From: Saprospiraceae bacterium
GTDB lineage: Bacteria; Bacteroidota; Bacteroidia; Chitinophagales; Saprospiraceae
Direction of reading: 5' to 3'
Length of the DNA: 64,000 bases
Assembly (NCBI GenBank): GCA_016715985.1
Contig: JADJXD010000001.1
Coordinates: 3,782,001 to 3,846,000 of the forward strand
The translations under genes and the position numbers were made by a program. Shown one piece after another: positions 26,531 to 34,122 of this stretch. Within the stretch, counting starts at the first letter, position 1, and the number at the start of each line of letters is the position of its first letter. Below the pieces are notes generated by a model. It was not told the origin of the DNA. It searched no databases and saw nothing but the letters and a program-made list of their open reading frames with translations.

Positions 26531-26947
26531 ATGCAACGAAATTTTATATTTACAATAATGGGAATATTAGCCATGATCATGCAATTTCTGTCTTGTATCA
26601 CACCTCAGCATCCATCAACCAATCAGCAACAAATGAAGGAACTTAAATTAATAGATGCAGAAATTAAAGAGATCGTTTCTCCTGAGCGGATGGATGAAAC
26701 TATTTATCAATTAAGTTTTAAGTATGAACGTAAATTGCTTCATGCCGTTTTTTATTATCAGCAACATTCCGGTATCATCGAAGAAGCGGATAGGAAGAAA
26801 AAGTGTCAGGTAAAGTTGACTAAAAAACATCATCAACTACCCAGATCTATATATCCATTACTGACACAGGGATACATCGTGGTGCAGTTTTCATGGTTGG
26901 GATTGGAGACTTATCAAGTGATTAAGGAATTTAAAATATTAAAATAA
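26531..26947 (+). CDS. Hypothetical lipoprotein
   Basis: A 138-residue protein with a hydrophobic leader and a lipobox at FLSC (cysteine ~22). The mature part is predicted beta-rich and ends in strands such as GYIVVQFSWLGLETYQVI. I do not recognise a family. It starts 7 bp after the LRR gene, so the two are almost certainly cotranscribed. Confidence 0.6.
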   Translation: MQRNFIFTIMGILAMIMQFLSCITPQHPSTNQQQMKELKLIDAEIKEIVSPERMDETIYQLSFKYERKLLHAVFYYQQHSGIIEEADRKKKCQVKLTKKHHQLPRSIYPLLTQGYIVVQFSWLGLETYQVIKEFKILK

Positions 26948-26960
26948 ATATTCAGGGTCC

Positions 26961-27332
26961 ATGAAAATTTTTAAAATACTGTTAGGTCCGGAACTTTGTT
27001 GGCTCATTTTATATGCACTTTCTTATCTGTTAGCTTTGGCCAATAAGAAGTACAACTTTGTTTATGATGGAATTATTGAAAATGCATGGTTTTATGTTCC
27101 TTTAATATCAACCTTGATTTTTGGATTATATTGGATACCCATAGTGGAAAAAAATTGGCTTTTGTTACGTATCTGGGTTGTGGGTATTATCATGGGACAT
27201 GTTGTATTGGAAACCATCTTGAAAGCTTATAGTAATCAGGGTCCGGGCATTGGTATGGGCTATCTCGCAGGCATTCTTTTGCTGTTTATGACTTTGGTTG
27301 TAGGAAGTATTGTGGTAAAGCTTATTCATTAA
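26961..27332 (+). CDS. Small integral membrane protein
   Basis: A 123-residue protein with four hydrophobic helices (~8-26, 44-63, 68-88, 97-120) and very short loops. Nothing identifies a family or substrate. It lies 13 bp after a lipoprotein gene and 18 bp before a DKNYY lipoprotein gene, inside the same operon-like series. Confidence 0.6.
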   Translation: MKIFKILLGPELCWLILYALSYLLALANKKYNFVYDGIIENAWFYVPLISTLIFGLYWIPIVEKNWLLLRIWVVGIIMGHVVLETILKAYSNQGPGIGMGYLAGILLLFMTLVVGSIVVKLIH

Positions 27333-27350
27333 TTAATAAAAAAAGATACA

Positions 27351-27989
27351 GTGAAAATATTCATCATCATTATATTGGCATTCATTATTATGTTCTTTAT
27401 TTCTTCCTGTGAAACCGGCTATGTCAAAAGAGGACACAATTGGGTTTGGGTCACCAATGACGAAAATTTTGGTAGCAGAGACCATTGGATTGATGGGATA
27501 GACATGGAAAGTTTTAAAGTTTTAAAGCAGAATAAAAATTTTGCGACAGACAAATATTCCGCTTATTTCAGAGGCAGAAAAATTAGCCATGCCACTTCCG
27601 ATGGTTTCGTTCCATTGACAGACAATGCATACGGATATGCCAAAGATAATTACCGTGTATTTTTTGACAATGAAGTCATTTTGAAAGCAGATCCGAAAAC
27701 ATTTGAAGTGCTTGAATTTCCTTATTCACGTGATAAAAATGATGTCTATAACGGTACATTGCCCATGAATTTAGAGAAAAATGATGTTGAAGAATTTAAG
27801 GTAACCAATGAAGATAAATTGATGAAGGGTTCGAAAACAACCACACTGCTCAGTGAGTTTTTAAAATTCAGTCCTGAATATCAGTGGATAGAAGATTTAG
27901 ACATTGAAGTGAAATGGGTGGTTACTGGTCGTTGGGGTACAGGAGAAACAAAAACGAAGAAATTTAAAGGATTAGAGGAAATCAAATAA
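27351..27989 (+). CDS. DKNYY-repeat lipoprotein
   Basis: A 212-residue lipoprotein starting at GTG, with a lipobox FFISSC near residue 21. The centre holds DKNYY-type repeats, named for a D/K-x-x-Y-F core: YAKDNYRVFFDNEVILKADP and YSRDKNDVYNGT, each pairing a 'KD/DKN' turn with an aromatic strand and a following 'ADPKTFEVL'. The C-terminal ~50 residues are different (WVVTGRWGTGETKTKKF). The function of DKNYY repeats is unknown. A larger DKNYY protein is encoded at 28821-29885, two genes downstream. Confidence 0.75.
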   Translation: MKIFIIIILAFIIMFFISSCETGYVKRGHNWVWVTNDENFGSRDHWIDGIDMESFKVLKQNKNFATDKYSAYFRGRKISHATSDGFVPLTDNAYGYAKDNYRVFFDNEVILKADPKTFEVLEFPYSRDKNDVYNGTLPMNLEKNDVEEFKVTNEDKLMKGSKTTTLLSEFLKFSPEYQWIEDLDIEVKWVVTGRWGTGETKTKKFKGLEEIK

Positions 27990-27998
27990 TAAATTATC

Positions 27999-28418
27999 AT
28001 GACGCACTTTTATATAATATTATTTGTATTAACCATGAGCATTATTTCAATAACTGCTATTATCGGCTACTCTACCTTTTTAAGAAAACCCGTTGATAAG
28101 GTAGGTCATCAGCTTGAAAAAATAAAAGAAGTAAACTATAAATACTCTCTTAAAAAGATCGATGCTTTGCTTGCAGCACAAAAAATGGCCGGCCATATGA
28201 AAGCCATAGAAAAACTCAATAAAAAAATTTCAGATAATGAGCCTATCAAAGAATTTCTCAATTCATTTATAGAAAAATGGAATACTGAAGATAACATTTT
28301 GGCGTCTCTTACCGATGGAGACCATCTATTTATGACCGAAGTAAATGTCTTCTTCAGTCGTGGATATGTAAAGTACAAAGATGGCTGGAAAACCTTATTT
28401 CCAATATTCAAACCATAA
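27999..28418 (+). CDS. Hypothetical membrane-anchored protein
   Basis: A 139-residue protein with one N-terminal hydrophobic helix (~5-26, possibly a signal anchor), then a charged helical segment (KIKEVNYKYSLKKIDALLAAQ and KAIEKLNKKISDNEPIKEFL) and a short C-terminal part ending YKDGWKTLFPIFKP. No family recognised. It starts 9 bp after the first DKNYY gene. Confidence 0.55.
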   Translation: MTHFYIILFVLTMSIISITAIIGYSTFLRKPVDKVGHQLEKIKEVNYKYSLKKIDALLAAQKMAGHMKAIEKLNKKISDNEPIKEFLNSFIEKWNTEDNILASLTDGDHLFMTEVNVFFSRGYVKYKDGWKTLFPIFKP

Positions 28419-28446
28419 TTGCTCATTAAAATTTAAGAGATCATAA

Positions 28447-28806
28447 ATGAAAAATATTCCAATATTCTGGTCAGTGCTGAAACGCTTTTTTGCTCAAAAA
28501 CAGGAACAAAATTACTTGCAAAAAAGTAAGAAGATGACCTTTGAAAATAATGGTCGTTCGGGGTATGCTATATACTGGGATGGAAATAAAACCACGAGAT
28601 TTTATACTGAAGTCGGTGGTGGAGATTGTATTTTTTACATGGTCATTCCATCTGCAGAAGAATGGGAATCGCATACGGGATATGCTTATACAGAGAGAGA
28701 GGGAATTCTAAGTTTTATCGCTGAAGAATCGCTTAAAAAACAAGCAAATTTATCAGGATCGTATTATAAAATAGAAGAAAAACATATCGTTTTTTACCAA
28801 AAATAA
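28447..28806 (+). CDS. Stand-alone 'IPSAxEW' module protein
   Basis: A 119-residue protein, probably cytoplasmic. Its residues ~30-119 are paralogous to the C-terminal third of the protein at 21348-22151. The shared pattern is IYW/IYI then R/K-F, GG/GAYDC-I/V-FY, IPSAxEWExxT, EREGIL/EREDII-F, AE, QA, YKI, Y. The N-terminal ~30 residues are short and basic. I know no name for this domain. The neighbours are an anchored hypothetical protein upstream and a DKNYY lipoprotein 14 bp downstream. Confidence 0.6.
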   Translation: MKNIPIFWSVLKRFFAQKQEQNYLQKSKKMTFENNGRSGYAIYWDGNKTTRFYTEVGGGDCIFYMVIPSAEEWESHTGYAYTEREGILSFIAEESLKKQANLSGSYYKIEEKHIVFYQK

Positions 28807-28820
28807 TTTCTTTACTTTTT

Positions 28821-29885
28821 ATGAATAACAAGACCATGACATATATTATTTGTTTGCTGGGCGTAGCCGCACTTTGGTTTTTTACATCCTGCAAAAGCAA
28901 TAAAGATAAAGCAGATACTATAAACACTGACAAACTTACCAATGGTTTTGTCAAAAAGAGCGATAGTATATGGTTTCATGATGTGGCGCTTGAAAATGTG
29001 GACCCAAATACATTTGAAATAATAGATGATTATTTTTTTAAAGATAAAGACCGTGTTCATTTTTATGAAACATATCGGGTGAGTCAGGATTATTTTACGA
29101 GTAAAAGAAAAAAAATTCTCCCACTAGAAAATGCTGATACTCATAGTTTTGTAAGTCTGGGAGATGGTTATGCAAAAGACAATTCCGCTGCCTGGTATCT
29201 CGATAGAGCTTTTAAGGTAGATGATTTGGAAAGTCTGACGGTGTTGAATCATCATTTTGTAAAGGATGACAAAACAGTCTATGTAGATAGAAAGCCAATA
29301 GCAGGAAGTTATGGTAAAAGCTTTGAACTGATCACGGACCGATATGCCAAAGACTCCCAAAATTACTATTATTGCACGCCCTTTGACGGAAAGTATGAGA
29401 TTAATCCTATCTCTTGTCATTACACGTTATTTGTGGTGATAGATTACCAATATTCAAAGGATAATGTGAGCGTATATTATGAAGGTGAAAAAATATCACA
29501 AGCAGAAAGCGGCACTTTTGAGTTGATTTCTTCTGGTTATTCGAAGGATAAACAGCATGTCTATTTTCGAGATAAAATAGTAGAAAAAGCAGACCCATCC
29601 TCATTTACTACCTTTACCGAAAATGAAAATTCTATGGGCGAAACGGTATATGCAAAAGATAAAAACGGTATCTATATTAGTGAAAAGCACTTTGCAGGAG
29701 CGGATGTAGCCACTTTCAAAATACTCAACGAAAAATATACTATGGATAAAAATGGTGTGTATTACCAAAGGGAAAAAGTCAAAAATGCAGATCCTTTCAC
29801 GTTCAAGGTTTTTCCACATTTCATAGGCGATGCAGATGCAGAAGATAAAAATCATCGGTATGGGGAAGGTAAGGTGGTAGAATAA
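28821..29885 (+). CDS. Large DKNYY-repeat lipoprotein
   Basis: A 354-residue lipoprotein with lipobox WFFTSC (cysteine ~24). The mature part consists of about eight DKNYY-type repeats, for example FKDKDRVHFYE, YAKDNSAAWYLD, FVKDDKTVYVDRKPIAG, YSKDNVSVYYEGEKISQAES, YSKDKQHVYFRDKIVEKADP and YTMDKNGVYYQREKVKNADP. Each pairs a KD/DK turn and an aromatic strand with an 'A-D/E-x-x-T/S-F' connector. It is longer than the partner at 27351-27989 and lacks that protein's C-terminal extension. The role is unknown; the surface position and repeats suggest binding. Confidence 0.8.
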   Translation: MNNKTMTYIICLLGVAALWFFTSCKSNKDKADTINTDKLTNGFVKKSDSIWFHDVALENVDPNTFEIIDDYFFKDKDRVHFYETYRVSQDYFTSKRKKILPLENADTHSFVSLGDGYAKDNSAAWYLDRAFKVDDLESLTVLNHHFVKDDKTVYVDRKPIAGSYGKSFELITDRYAKDSQNYYYCTPFDGKYEINPISCHYTLFVVIDYQYSKDNVSVYYEGEKISQAESGTFELISSGYSKDKQHVYFRDKIVEKADPSSFTTFTENENSMGETVYAKDKNGIYISEKHFAGADVATFKILNEKYTMDKNGVYYQREKVKNADPFTFKVFPHFIGDADAEDKNHRYGEGKVVE

Positions 29886-29918
29886 AAATTTAGTAATTAC
29901 AATAATAATATACTTTAA

Positions 29919-30974
29919 ATGCAAATAAAAACAACTTTCATTTTGCTGTTGGCAGTATATCTGATTTCAGTCATCTCAAATTCGTTGAAAAGCAACGGCA
30001 ATTTGGGCAATGCATTGGTTCCTTTAATATTATTGGGTACATTGTTTTTGTGTTATTCAGCATTAAGTATCATGATGATGATAAAACTGAATAAAATAGG
30101 TTGTTTCAATTGGATTTCAACTAATCCGCAAATTAAAAACATAGTTCTGATTGTGGGGCTTTTTTCTGTCTTATATTCAGTTTTTACATCTTTAATGATT
30201 AAGGCTGATTGGCCATCTTATCAGAATCAATCCATTTCAAATCCGCTTGATTTTCTTGCTTACACGAGTTATATATGGGTTCCTTTATTAATGATTATTC
30301 CCTACGGTCTTCTGATGTTTGCAAATGACGCATTGGTTTCACCAATCAATATAATTAAAGTGTCACTATTCTTAAATGTTTTATTAGGAGTCAGCATTTT
30401 TACATACCTTAATTTTGGCTTCGTGAAAGTTATTTTTACTAAAAGGGAAAGTGAGCAGGACTATGCTATAAATCAAACTATCGTAAGAATCCAAAACGAA
30501 AGAAAATTAATGGATGTCCTTTATTACACACGCCCAAGAAATGAGAGCAAGGTAGTGGATTCAGTTCTGAATAAAATCAAATCTGATCCTACATGGGAGT
30601 ATCAATTGATCAAAGCTTTGGAAAATTGCGATCAGGATGAATCTTTCCATGAAATTTATCATTTCATGAGCGTTTACAAACTTGATAACCCAGACAAATT
30701 TGTGATTCCTTTTGGTAACAGCATTGAATGTGTCGCATATCAAAGTAATAAAATTGCCAATAATCAATATGCTTCTCCCAATGACTTGGATGTTTTGTTT
30801 ATTGAAAAAATGTTAGCAGCTTTTAGTTATCAATTCAGTGGCGAACCAAAAATATTAATTGATAAATTATCTACGTTGGAAAATACTTTAAGAACAATAA
30901 GTAGGGAAGATTTTAAACTTAAGACCCAGGAATTGATAAGTTCAATTGAAATCTTTAAAAAGGAGATTGGGTAG
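29919..30974 (+). CDS. Membrane protein with C-terminal helical domain
   Basis: A 351-residue protein with about five transmembrane helices in residues 1-180, then a soluble part (~185-351) that is almost all alpha-helical, with segments such as SKVVDSVLNKIKSDPTWEYQ and LDVLFIEKMLAAF. No enzyme motif is visible. It is the last gene of the plus-strand series and converges on the minus-strand LytTR regulator across a 59-bp gap with no obvious terminator. Confidence 0.6.
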   Translation: MQIKTTFILLLAVYLISVISNSLKSNGNLGNALVPLILLGTLFLCYSALSIMMMIKLNKIGCFNWISTNPQIKNIVLIVGLFSVLYSVFTSLMIKADWPSYQNQSISNPLDFLAYTSYIWVPLLMIIPYGLLMFANDALVSPINIIKVSLFLNVLLGVSIFTYLNFGFVKVIFTKRESEQDYAINQTIVRIQNERKLMDVLYYTRPRNESKVVDSVLNKIKSDPTWEYQLIKALENCDQDESFHEIYHFMSVYKLDNPDKFVIPFGNSIECVAYQSNKIANNQYASPNDLDVLFIEKMLAAFSYQFSGEPKILIDKLSTLENTLRTISREDFKLKTQELISSIEIFKKEIG

Positions 30975-31033
30975 TTTTGATTTCTTCTGTTTTATGAGAA
31001 TTGTCACTTTTAGAAATGATGTGAAGATTGATT

Positions 31034-31759
31034 TTATTCATTTTTGGATAATTTCAATTGATCAATCTTGTTCATTATTTCCTGCCTTCGGGACCTGCTG
31101 ACCGGGATTAAAATTTCTCTGTTCAGAAAGATTGTTTCCTGATTCCAACTGGTAATATATTTTGCATTAATGATAAAACTTCTGTGACAAAAAATCATAA
31201 AATCAAAAGCCAACAACTCAACAAATTGCTTCATCGTTTTCCGGATAATGATTTCTTTTTTTTCATTATTGACAATTTTACAATAAACATGTTCTGCTTG
31301 TACATAAAGAATATCATTGGCATTGATGTTGTAATTATTTTTTCCGTCCTGTATGGTTATTAATGGTTGTTCCACTTGATTTGTCTGGTGTAAATTATAT
31401 GCGGATTCCACGGTTGTCCATAAGGTTTCTTTACGGATAGGTTTTGTGAGATAGCCATAAGGATTTGTCTCTAATGCCTGGCTCAATATTCGCTGATCAT
31501 ATTGGGAAGTTAGGTATATATATGGAGGACAGTTTTTCAGTGCTGAAATGTAAGCTGCCAGGTCTATTCCTGATTTCAATCCGTATAGTCGAATATCGAT
31601 AAGAATTAAATCAGGTCTGCGAAGGTGGAAAGCCTCCACTGCTTCATCGAATGATAAGGCTATGTAATTTACACAATGTCCTCTTTCGTGGAGATAAAGT
31701 TTGATGGATTCTGCAATGAGCACTTCATCTTCGACTATTAATATTTGAATAGCTTTCAT
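31034..31759 (-). CDS. LytTR-type response regulator
   Basis: A two-component response regulator of 241 residues. The receiver domain (~1-125) has the acidic pair Glu10/Asp11, the phospho-acceptor Asp55 (DLILIDIRL), the Thr/Ser of YLTSQYD and the Lys of LTKPIRKET. The LytTR DNA-binding domain follows (~135-235) with ILYVQAEHVYCKI, RKTMKQF and FCHRSFIINAKYI. LytTR proteins bind direct repeats about 21 bp apart. It lies 144 bp downstream of the TPR histidine kinase on the same strand, so the two form a cognate pair. Matching repeats occur upstream of the kinase and of the divergent giant adhesin gene. Confidence 0.92.
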   Translation of the reverse strand: MKAIQILIVEDEVLIAESIKLYLHERGHCVNYIALSFDEAVEAFHLRRPDLILIDIRLYGLKSGIDLAAYISALKNCPPYIYLTSQYDQRILSQALETNPYGYLTKPIRKETLWTTVESAYNLHQTNQVEQPLITIQDGKNNYNINANDILYVQAEHVYCKIVNNEKKEIIIRKTMKQFVELLAFDFMIFCHRSFIINAKYITSWNQETIFLNREILIPVSRSRRQEIMNKIDQLKLSKNE

Positions 31760-31903
31760 ATGTTATTTTCGTTTACCCACCTTTGGTAGGAAGATTTTAT
31801 GGTCACATGGAATTGATAACTTATTTTTAGCTCTTGCGTCATCGAACTTACGTTTCGCATGAAAATAATCATCACGGTTTGTGTGCTTTCTGCCATGCTC
31901 ATT

Positions 31904-33790
31904 TCATATTACAGAAACCTGCTTTTCTTCAAACAAAATGCTGAATACCGCCCCTTGGTCATTGTATCGGCTGCTTTCAGCCTGAAGTTGCCGAACCATA
32001 TTTTGTATGATATTTAATCCCATCTTTTGCAATGGCGTGCCGGAAACCACATCCTTGTATCCCGTTCCGTTATCTTTATATTGCATGATAAATTTACCAT
32101 TTATTTGTTTCAGACTAATAACTATTTTTAGTTTCTGGTCATCCCTTCTGCCAAACTTTAGAGAATTATTTATCAATTCTGTACATATAATTCCGAGGGG
32201 AAAAACTGTCTCCAGATTCAGATGAACATCTTCGCATTCAATCTCAAAGTCAAAATTATAATTTTCTGATTGAAATTCCTGAAAATGGGTGCACAGTTCA
32301 TTCAAATAACTTTGCAGATTTATTTTTTCGAAATCTCCGGAATTATACAATTGATCATGAATCAACGCAATACTCTTCACTTTACTTCCTATCTCTTCCA
32401 ATAAGTTATTTACTTCCGGATTCTGTGATTTAGTACCTTCCAGTGCAAGAAGACTTATGATAACCTGGAGGTTGTTTTTGACACGATGATGAATTTCTGA
32501 TAAAAGTATAGCCTGTTTTTGATTGGATTTATTCAGAGAATCATTTTTGGAAATTATTGTTTGATTTTGGGTGGTAATTTGTTTTTGTTTTTTCTGATTA
32601 TTAAACAGCGCCCAACTCAACATCAGTAAAAGAAATACCAAACCTACCAGACCCATCCTTAAAATCTGACTGAATTGTTGTTCGTGCTTAACTTTTTCCT
32701 TTTCTTTTTCGATGGCAAATTCTATAGCATTTTGTGTTATTTTTTCCTGATTTACATACCATTGGGCTTTATTTTCGTTTGTGTAAGCCAACTTAAGGTA
32801 ATGATAAGATGAGTCAAGGTTCCCTTGAGATTCAAACAGAGATTGACGTAGATGTTGTATTCTGGAGAGAATTCGATAGTAGTTTGTATTTTTGTCTTCT
32901 GTTTTGGTAAGGAACATTTCAGATTGACTTATGGCTTTCCAGGCATCTTCATTTCTTCCGCCATTTATTAGCCTTGAAGCAATATTTACGGATTGAGATG
33001 CTGCTCCATAAAAATCTCCTCTCTCAGAGAATACATTCACTGCTTGCTGAAAATGAAATATAGACGTATCAAGATCGGTGGATATTATACCCATCAATAA
33101 ATGACCATCAAATACAGCTCGGAATACTCCGTATTTATGTCCGGATTCGATGGATTTTAAGGCGTATATTTTTGCTGAATCCTGACTACCGTATATCCGA
33201 TGATATGACGAAAATCTAAGACAATAGTGTGCATAAACAGTATCAAGTCGATGCTCTTCAATAATTTCTTTAGCTTTATTAAGGTATAATAAACAATCAC
33301 CTGACCTTCCGATTTTTTCAAAACACCTTGCAATCGATATATCGGTTTTTGCAAGTAGTGACCACCATTTATTTTTTTCAGCTTTACTTACTATTTTATA
33401 AGCAATATCTAATGCTTCTTCATATTTGTTATTCAATTCCAAAGCTTCACTCCTCTCCAATAAAATCCACGAAGTTTTTTCACAGTCTCCCAATTTATTT
33501 TGCTCTGCTACAATAAGAACAGAATCCGAATAAGTTATTGCTTTATTTGCTTCTAATTTTTGAATGAACACCTGCATTTGCCGGTCATATGCTTCCAGAT
33601 CACTATTCTGACAGTCTTGTGAAAAAGAAAAGGACGCCCAAATTAAAAAAGAGACAGTAGTAAATTCTCTTTTTTTTGTGAAAATAAAATTTATAATATT
33701 CCGGGTAAAACAAATCAATGGCCCTAAGAACTGACTAAAGGCGGTTCCGGTGATACTCAAATAGCTGCCATGAATTGAGAATATTTTCAA
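31904..33790 (-). CDS. TPR-containing sensor histidine kinase (HisKA_2 type)
   Basis: A membrane sensor kinase of 628 residues. A hydrophobic N-terminal stretch ending FSFSQ (~45-57) probably exports residues ~58-370, which are helical TPR-like repeats. One transmembrane helix follows (~376-397), then a short coiled coil and a HisKA_2 dimerisation domain with EIHHRVKNNLQVIISLLALE (phospho-His near 432). The ATPase domain has the N-box ELINNSLKFG, the G-box DNGTGY and GLNIIQNMVRQLQ. This architecture (exported TPR, one TM, HisKA_2, HATPase) is frequent in Bacteroidota and usually pairs with LytTR or LuxR regulators. The LytTR regulator lies directly downstream. The start may be somewhat downstream of 33790. 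Confidence 0.88.
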   Translation of the reverse strand: MKIFSIHGSYLSITGTAFSQFLGPLICFTRNIINFIFTKKREFTTVSFLIWASFSFSQDCQNSDLEAYDRQMQVFIQKLEANKAITYSDSVLIVAEQNKLGDCEKTSWILLERSEALELNNKYEEALDIAYKIVSKAEKNKWWSLLAKTDISIARCFEKIGRSGDCLLYLNKAKEIIEEHRLDTVYAHYCLRFSSYHRIYGSQDSAKIYALKSIESGHKYGVFRAVFDGHLLMGIISTDLDTSIFHFQQAVNVFSERGDFYGAASQSVNIASRLINGGRNEDAWKAISQSEMFLTKTEDKNTNYYRILSRIQHLRQSLFESQGNLDSSYHYLKLAYTNENKAQWYVNQEKITQNAIEFAIEKEKEKVKHEQQFSQILRMGLVGLVFLLLMLSWALFNNQKKQKQITTQNQTIISKNDSLNKSNQKQAILLSEIHHRVKNNLQVIISLLALEGTKSQNPEVNNLLEEIGSKVKSIALIHDQLYNSGDFEKINLQSYLNELCTHFQEFQSENYNFDFEIECEDVHLNLETVFPLGIICTELINNSLKFGRRDDQKLKIVISLKQINGKFIMQYKDNGTGYKDVVSGTPLQKMGLNIIQNMVRQLQAESSRYNDQGAVFSILFEEKQVSVI

Positions 33791-33879
33791 AATTAATTTA
33801 TCTAAAGGTCAGAAATTATTGGACTGTCACAAAGATATTCGTATTGATTGAATACTTGTGATTTTGATAGGGTTATGTG

Positions 33880-33909
33880 CTGAGAGGTAACTTTTAAGTT
33901 CTGAATGGT
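33880..33909 (-). promoter_or_regulatory. Candidate LytTR operator pair facing the histidine kinase gene
   Basis: Read on the minus strand, ACCATTCAG (33909-33901) is followed after exactly 12 bp by ACCTCTCAG (33888-33880), a 21-bp register. ACCATTCAG is the same 9-mer as in the plus-strand pair at 34010-34039. The near edge lies 90 bp from the kinase start codon. Confidence 0.6.
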
Positions 33910-34009
33910 GCATTTGGTTACTGAATTAGAATTCTCATTAATTGACTATAAAACTGATTTATGTAATATCTGATTCTTTTATATTTTTAAGTATGAAGAA
34001 AATTTTTAT

Positions 34010-34044
34010 ACCATTCAGAACATGATAGCTACCATTCAGAACAT
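34010..34044 (+). promoter_or_regulatory. Candidate LytTR operator pair upstream of the giant adhesin gene
   Basis: ACCATTCAGAACAT occurs twice without mismatch, at 34010-34023 and 34031-34044, starts 21 bp apart. Its first nine bases fit the AgrA-type LytTR half-site ([TA][AC][CA]GTTN[AG][TG]) at eight of nine positions, with the usual 12-bp gap between 9-mers. It ends 78 bp before the ATG, with a possible -7 box (AATATTTG, 34083-34090) between. Confidence 0.7.
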
Positions 34045-34122
34045 TCCCTTGTTCTGTTTCCTGAGTTTAGGGCTTAGAATATAATATTTGCTATATCATT
34101 AATATACTCAACCCTTAATATC

